DNA from: Isotricha intestinalis
Lineage: Eukaryota > Ciliophora > Litostomatea > Vestibuliferida > Isotrichidae
Length of the DNA stretch: 31,917 nucleotides
Assembly: GCA_023807065.1 (NCBI GenBank)
Contig: JAJJLU010003776.1
Location: forward strand, 1-31,917
Reading direction: 5' to 3'
Position numbers and translations under genes: made by a program. The first letter of the stretch is position 1, and each line of letters starts with the position of its first letter. The notes below the pieces were generated by a model. It ran no database searches and was not told where the DNA came from. It saw only the letters and a list, made by a program, of their open reading frames with translations. This document shows positions 29,045 through 31,917 of this stretch, piece after piece.

Positions 29045-29387
29045 TTTTGAAATTTTATATTTTTATATATATAGTTTAATAAATTTTTATTAAATAACTT
29101 ATTATTCTTGAAAATACTTATAATAAAATTAAAAGATTAAATAAAGTTTTTATAAATGATTTAAATTAAAAATTAAACACAAAATAGTAAATAATAATTC
29201 TTTCCAAACAAAGGAAAAAGGTGTTAATACCAATTTCCTTTCTTTATGTTATTTCTTGAAAGAAATCATAAATTATTAAAATATATTCAAAATTTTATTT
29301 ATTTATTCAAAAAAAAAAAATTATTCATTAATTTTTCATAAATATCAAAAATAAAAAATAATCATTTTTAAAAACCTATAAAAGCTC
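29045..29387. other. 343-bp convergent region with GC-containing hairpins
   Basis: It lies between the stop of the WD40 gene (plus) and the stop of a minus-strand gene. No coding frame or RNA gene is visible. The middle (29200-29266) is richer in G and C than its flanks and folds into two adjacent hairpins, listed separately. Confidence 0.5.
29210..29266. repeat. Two adjacent hairpins between convergent genes
   Basis: The first hairpin pairs aaaggaaa (29210-29217) with tttccttt (29234-29241); inside it ggt (29220-29222) pairs with acc (29229-29231). The second pairs atttct (29251-29256) with agaaat (29261-29266) around a TGAA loop. A third, competing arm, tttcc at 29201-29205, can pair with ggaaa at 29213-29217. 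Their place between two stop codons suggests a role in 3'-end formation, but this is inference. Confidence 0.5.
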
Positions 29388-30191
29388 TTATTTTTTTTTT
29401 AATTTAGGAAGTTCATACTTAACCCCAAAATACTTAGCCATAGCTTTCAAGCAAACAAAATTATAAAATTGAACAATAGAATCTAAATCACTTTGAGTAA
29501 TAGCAGTAGGTTTTTCAATAATTTTACTTCTTAATTTATTAGCAACAACACCAAATCCAGAATGAGTAACTTTCATTCTTAAAGTTTTAGCTAATTTAAA
29601 AGTAGCAGAAGTAGTCATAATAAGAAAATGATAAACAGTTTTTCCTTTTTCATTTTTATCTTTAGAAGCAACAACTGAAGCATAACGAACTTCATGTTTT
29701 TTTTCTTTTGTTTGATAAAGTATATCTTGTTTACCCCATCCTCCCATTTCTTGGAATTTAATATATGAAAATAAATCATCCATTAATGAATAATTTTCTT
29801 TATCAGCTGTTGTTATATCTAAAAATTGAAGAAATCTTTTTTTAAATAATAAAATATTTTTTTCTTCTACATCATGAAAATATGCAACTGTTGCTTTTGA
29901 TTCAAAATATGAAAATCCTCTTTCCATTGGAATATCATAGTAAACTTCTGATTTATGATATCCAAAAAGAAATACTCCTACTTTGTATAATGCACATACT
30001 GCTGCTACTATTAATGCTGCTGATGTTATTGGATCTATAGACTTTCTAAGTGATATTTCTGATGATGTTTTTGGAGTTGGAGATGATAAGGCTTTTAAAC
30101 TTTCTAATATTTTCATTTTTTCATAAGAAAGATTTGAACTTTCTGAAGAAATTATTAAATAGATTATTAAAAAAATTTTGAAGATTTTCAT
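29388..30191 (-). CDS. Signal-anchored protein of unknown function (267 aa)
   Basis: No family is recognised. A signal peptide is likely at 1-17 (MKIFKIFLIIYLIISSE). A Ser/Thr/Pro-rich stretch with SSPTPKTSS follows, then a TM segment at about 57-77 (SAALIVAAVCALYKVGVFLF). The remaining 190 residues form what looks like a globular domain with few cysteines. It includes YYDIPMERGFSYFESKATVA, KFQEMGGWGKQDILYQTKEK, VYHFLIMTTSATFKLA and VCLKAMAKYFGVKYELP. It ends in a Lys-rich tail (KLKKK), a dilysine-like end that can retain proteins in the ER when facing the cytosol. With a cleaved signal peptide and one TM the C-terminal domain would be cytosolic, which agrees with that. Function cannot be named. 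Confidence 0.8.
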   Translation of the reverse strand: MKIFKIFLIIYLIISSESSNLSYEKMKILESLKALSSPTPKTSSEISLRKSIDPITSAALIVAAVCALYKVGVFLFGYHKSEVYYDIPMERGFSYFESKATVAYFHDVEEKNILLFKKRFLQFLDITTADKENYSLMDDLFSYIKFQEMGGWGKQDILYQTKEKKHEVRYASVVASKDKNEKGKTVYHFLIMTTSATFKLAKTLRMKVTHSGFGVVANKLRSKIIEKPTAITQSDLDSIVQFYNFVCLKAMAKYFGVKYELPKLKKK

Positions 30192-30433
30192 TTTTGTTTA
30201 AATTATTTATTTTATAATGTTTCTTTTTATTTTTTTGTATATTTATATATATGAAATATATTATAATCATTCATGTTTTTTATATGAAAGATTTTAATTT
30301 ATATTTTTTATTAAAAATCAAAAAATTATTATTTTATTTTTTTTGTTTTTTTTAAACATTTGATTTGTTTGAGTAATAAAAATAAATATTTAATATTTAA
30401 TTTCTTTTTAGAATCATACCATTTTAATTTAAT

Positions 30434-31917
30434 TTACATACAATTTCTATAACTCCTTATGTTGAAAAACTTTTTAAAAAGCGGAGTAACATGAGCACCT
30501 TTAGAAGAATAAAGAATAGATAAAAATAAATTTGTAAGACCTTCATAAACAATAAGGTCCATAAGTATACCAGTAATGAATGTCAATATATAAGTTTTCC
30601 TACTTAAATACATAACAGAACAATAATTAAATGAAAAATAGAAAGAAATAAACCAAATAATTCCAGAAACAATAAGACCAAAAATTAATTTTCTTCTTTG
30701 TCTTTTTTTCATTTGTTTCCATTCATAAATTAATTTCATTTGTTCTGAACTTCTCAAAGTATTTAATAATAAAATTTTTGTAGGAGTATCAACTCTAAAG
30801 AACCAAATAATAGGATAAAAGCAAACACTAGCAACGAAAATTTGAGGAATATGCATAGTAAACATTTTAAAAGTCATTGACATTCCAGTTCTTTCTACAA
30901 AAGTTAAAAATATAACATTCCAAAAATATTGTAATAATAAATATACATATATACAAACAATTCTTTTCCATTTAGGATTAATTGCAGATTTTAAAGTAAA
31001 TGGTGATATATATACATTTCTTCTAATTTCACACCAAATAAAAAATCTGAAAAAACTTAAATTATTCTTTTCAATATCTTCAAAAATATCTGGAACATCA
31101 ATTCTAGTATCTAATTCTTTGACAATAGTTACTTTCCCAGCTAATTTTTCTTTATAATCATTATCTTTTGCAGTTGCAGCAAATCTTGAAAAAAAATCAG
31201 TTTGAGGTGAACTTTCATTTTCTTCTTCGCTCATTTTCTTATTTTTTAAAGCTAATTTTCTAGTACTTGAAGGATCATGATAATTTACATTTGTATTTCC
31301 TTCTTCTGAAGATTCTGAATAATTTTGTCTTTTTGGTGGATTTGCAATATTTGAATTATTGTTTGAATCACTGTTTGAATCGTTTGAATTGTCTTTTGAT
31401 TCTGAAATTGATTCGTTATTTGACATATCATTTGAATTATTTGAATTTTTAATACTGTTTAAGTCTTCACTTGGAATTTCTGAATTATTGTTGCTTGGAG
31501 TAACATCCTTTTGAGCATCATCTAATTTTAAATCTTTTTCCATTTCATCTTGTTTGTATATTCTATTTACAAAATTTAAATCTTCTTCTAATGTTCTTCC
31601 ATCATAATACATTAAATTTTCTCTTAATATTTCTACTTTTACATTATCTAATAAATTTTTCGTTTTAAGAAATTAAAGTAATCATATATTAATGTTATTA
31701 ATATTCCTAGTAAGACAAATCCTATTAATATTATGAAAACAATGAAACATGAATTACTCCAATTTTCACCACACTTAAAAACTTGTGGAGCTTCTAAATA
31801 AAAGAATATATGTGTTAATTTATATTTTCTATCAATATGGTCAGCTTCAAGACTAAAAAGACTATAATGATTAGTAGGACAACTAACATAGAAATTTTCT
31901 TCAATTGTAATATCTAA
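30434..31917 (-). CDS. Multi-pass membrane protein, 5' truncated by window edge, one frameshift
   Basis: On the minus strand the frame is open from 31917 for 89 codons: an ectodomain end with CPTNHYSLFSLEADH and FKCGENWSNSC, a TM at about 58-79, then YFNFLKRK. It then meets a stop at 31648-31650. Re-reading one A of the A run at 31656-31660 carries on as NLLDNVKVEILRENL into the Met at 31612 and 391 further residues. The coding style on both sides is the same, so this is most likely one gene. The second part has an Asn/Ser/Asp-rich cytosolic stretch (about 40-110 from that Met). A membrane block with four or so TM segments follows, with FFRFFIWCEIRRN before it, like the DDRDFF motif before the membrane block of the other two surface proteins. 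It ends RSYRNCM, then TAA. Relation to those two is weaker than between them. Confidence 0.72.

Noticed and set aside
31612..31612. Independent start of a separate gene at 31612
   Set aside because: The frame upstream of this Met is open and coding-like (DNVKVEILRENL) and links to the TM-containing frame by a one-base shift.
1..31917. Telomere repeats, CRISPR arrays or prokaryotic-style operons
   Set aside because: No C4A4/G4T4-like tracts, no regularly spaced direct repeats and no ribosome-binding sites were seen. The gene families are eukaryotic.

Overview
The window is very AT-rich eukaryotic DNA (roughly a fifth G+C, judged by eye), packed with intron-poor genes on both strands. Coding stretches are recognisable by A/T third positions, abundant Asn, Lys and Ile, and A-rich start contexts. 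All three stop codons act as real terminators: mostly TAA, TAG at 4404-4406, TGA at 3484-3486 and 7441-7443. This means the standard code is used. Several genes look ciliate-like: a four-TM protein of the type with CPxGYEPL and WRGxxxCxKR motifs, and large cysteine-rich multi-pass surface proteins. A ciliate that kept the standard code and has extreme AT content, such as a rumen litostome, is my best guess. That is inference; a trichomonad-like or other anaerobic protist is not excluded. No telomere repeat, tRNA, rRNA or CRISPR array was seen.

Layout. 1-3486 (+) is the 3' part of a cysteine-rich surface protein, followed by a small basic protein (3786-4406, +). A minus-strand group follows: a short Hsp110-like protein (4474-6090), the NAD(P)HX repair dehydratase NAXD (6248-7267) and a four-TM protein whose frame is broken once (7441-8762). 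A 68-codon plus-strand gene (8864-9070) shares a 101-bp divergent gap with it. An 892-bp gene-free stretch leads to a secreted glycoprotein (9963-10583, -). Then come an NLI/SCP-type phosphatase with one frameshift (11040-12468, +) and an SPF30-like splicing protein with two Tudor domains (12577-13479, +). Three close minus-strand genes follow: a ubiquitin-specific protease, a 14-3-3 protein and a coiled-coil protein (13570-17674). After these come a type II membrane coiled-coil protein (18081-19076, +), a RING/TRAF zinc-finger protein with a ubiquitin-like start (19369-20610, +), an AGC-like kinase (20724-21758, -) and a giant cysteine-rich surface protein (21909-26969, -). The window closes with a coiled-coil/WD40 protein (27491-29044, +), a signal-anchor protein (29388-30191, -) and a third multi-pass membrane protein cut by the right edge (30434-31917, -).

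The genes do not form one pathway. Three multi-pass surface-type proteins lie within 32 kb; two clearly share an ectodomain module and a C-terminal membrane block, and the third may be a distant relative. The rest are housekeeping or signalling functions: ubiquitin ligation and removal, phosphorylation and 14-3-3 binding, splicing, chaperoning and metabolite repair.

Three genes carry a single-base frame break in otherwise well-conserved sequence. One break needs +1 and two need -1, and two sit at short A runs. This fits sequence or assembly indels better than a programmed mechanism.
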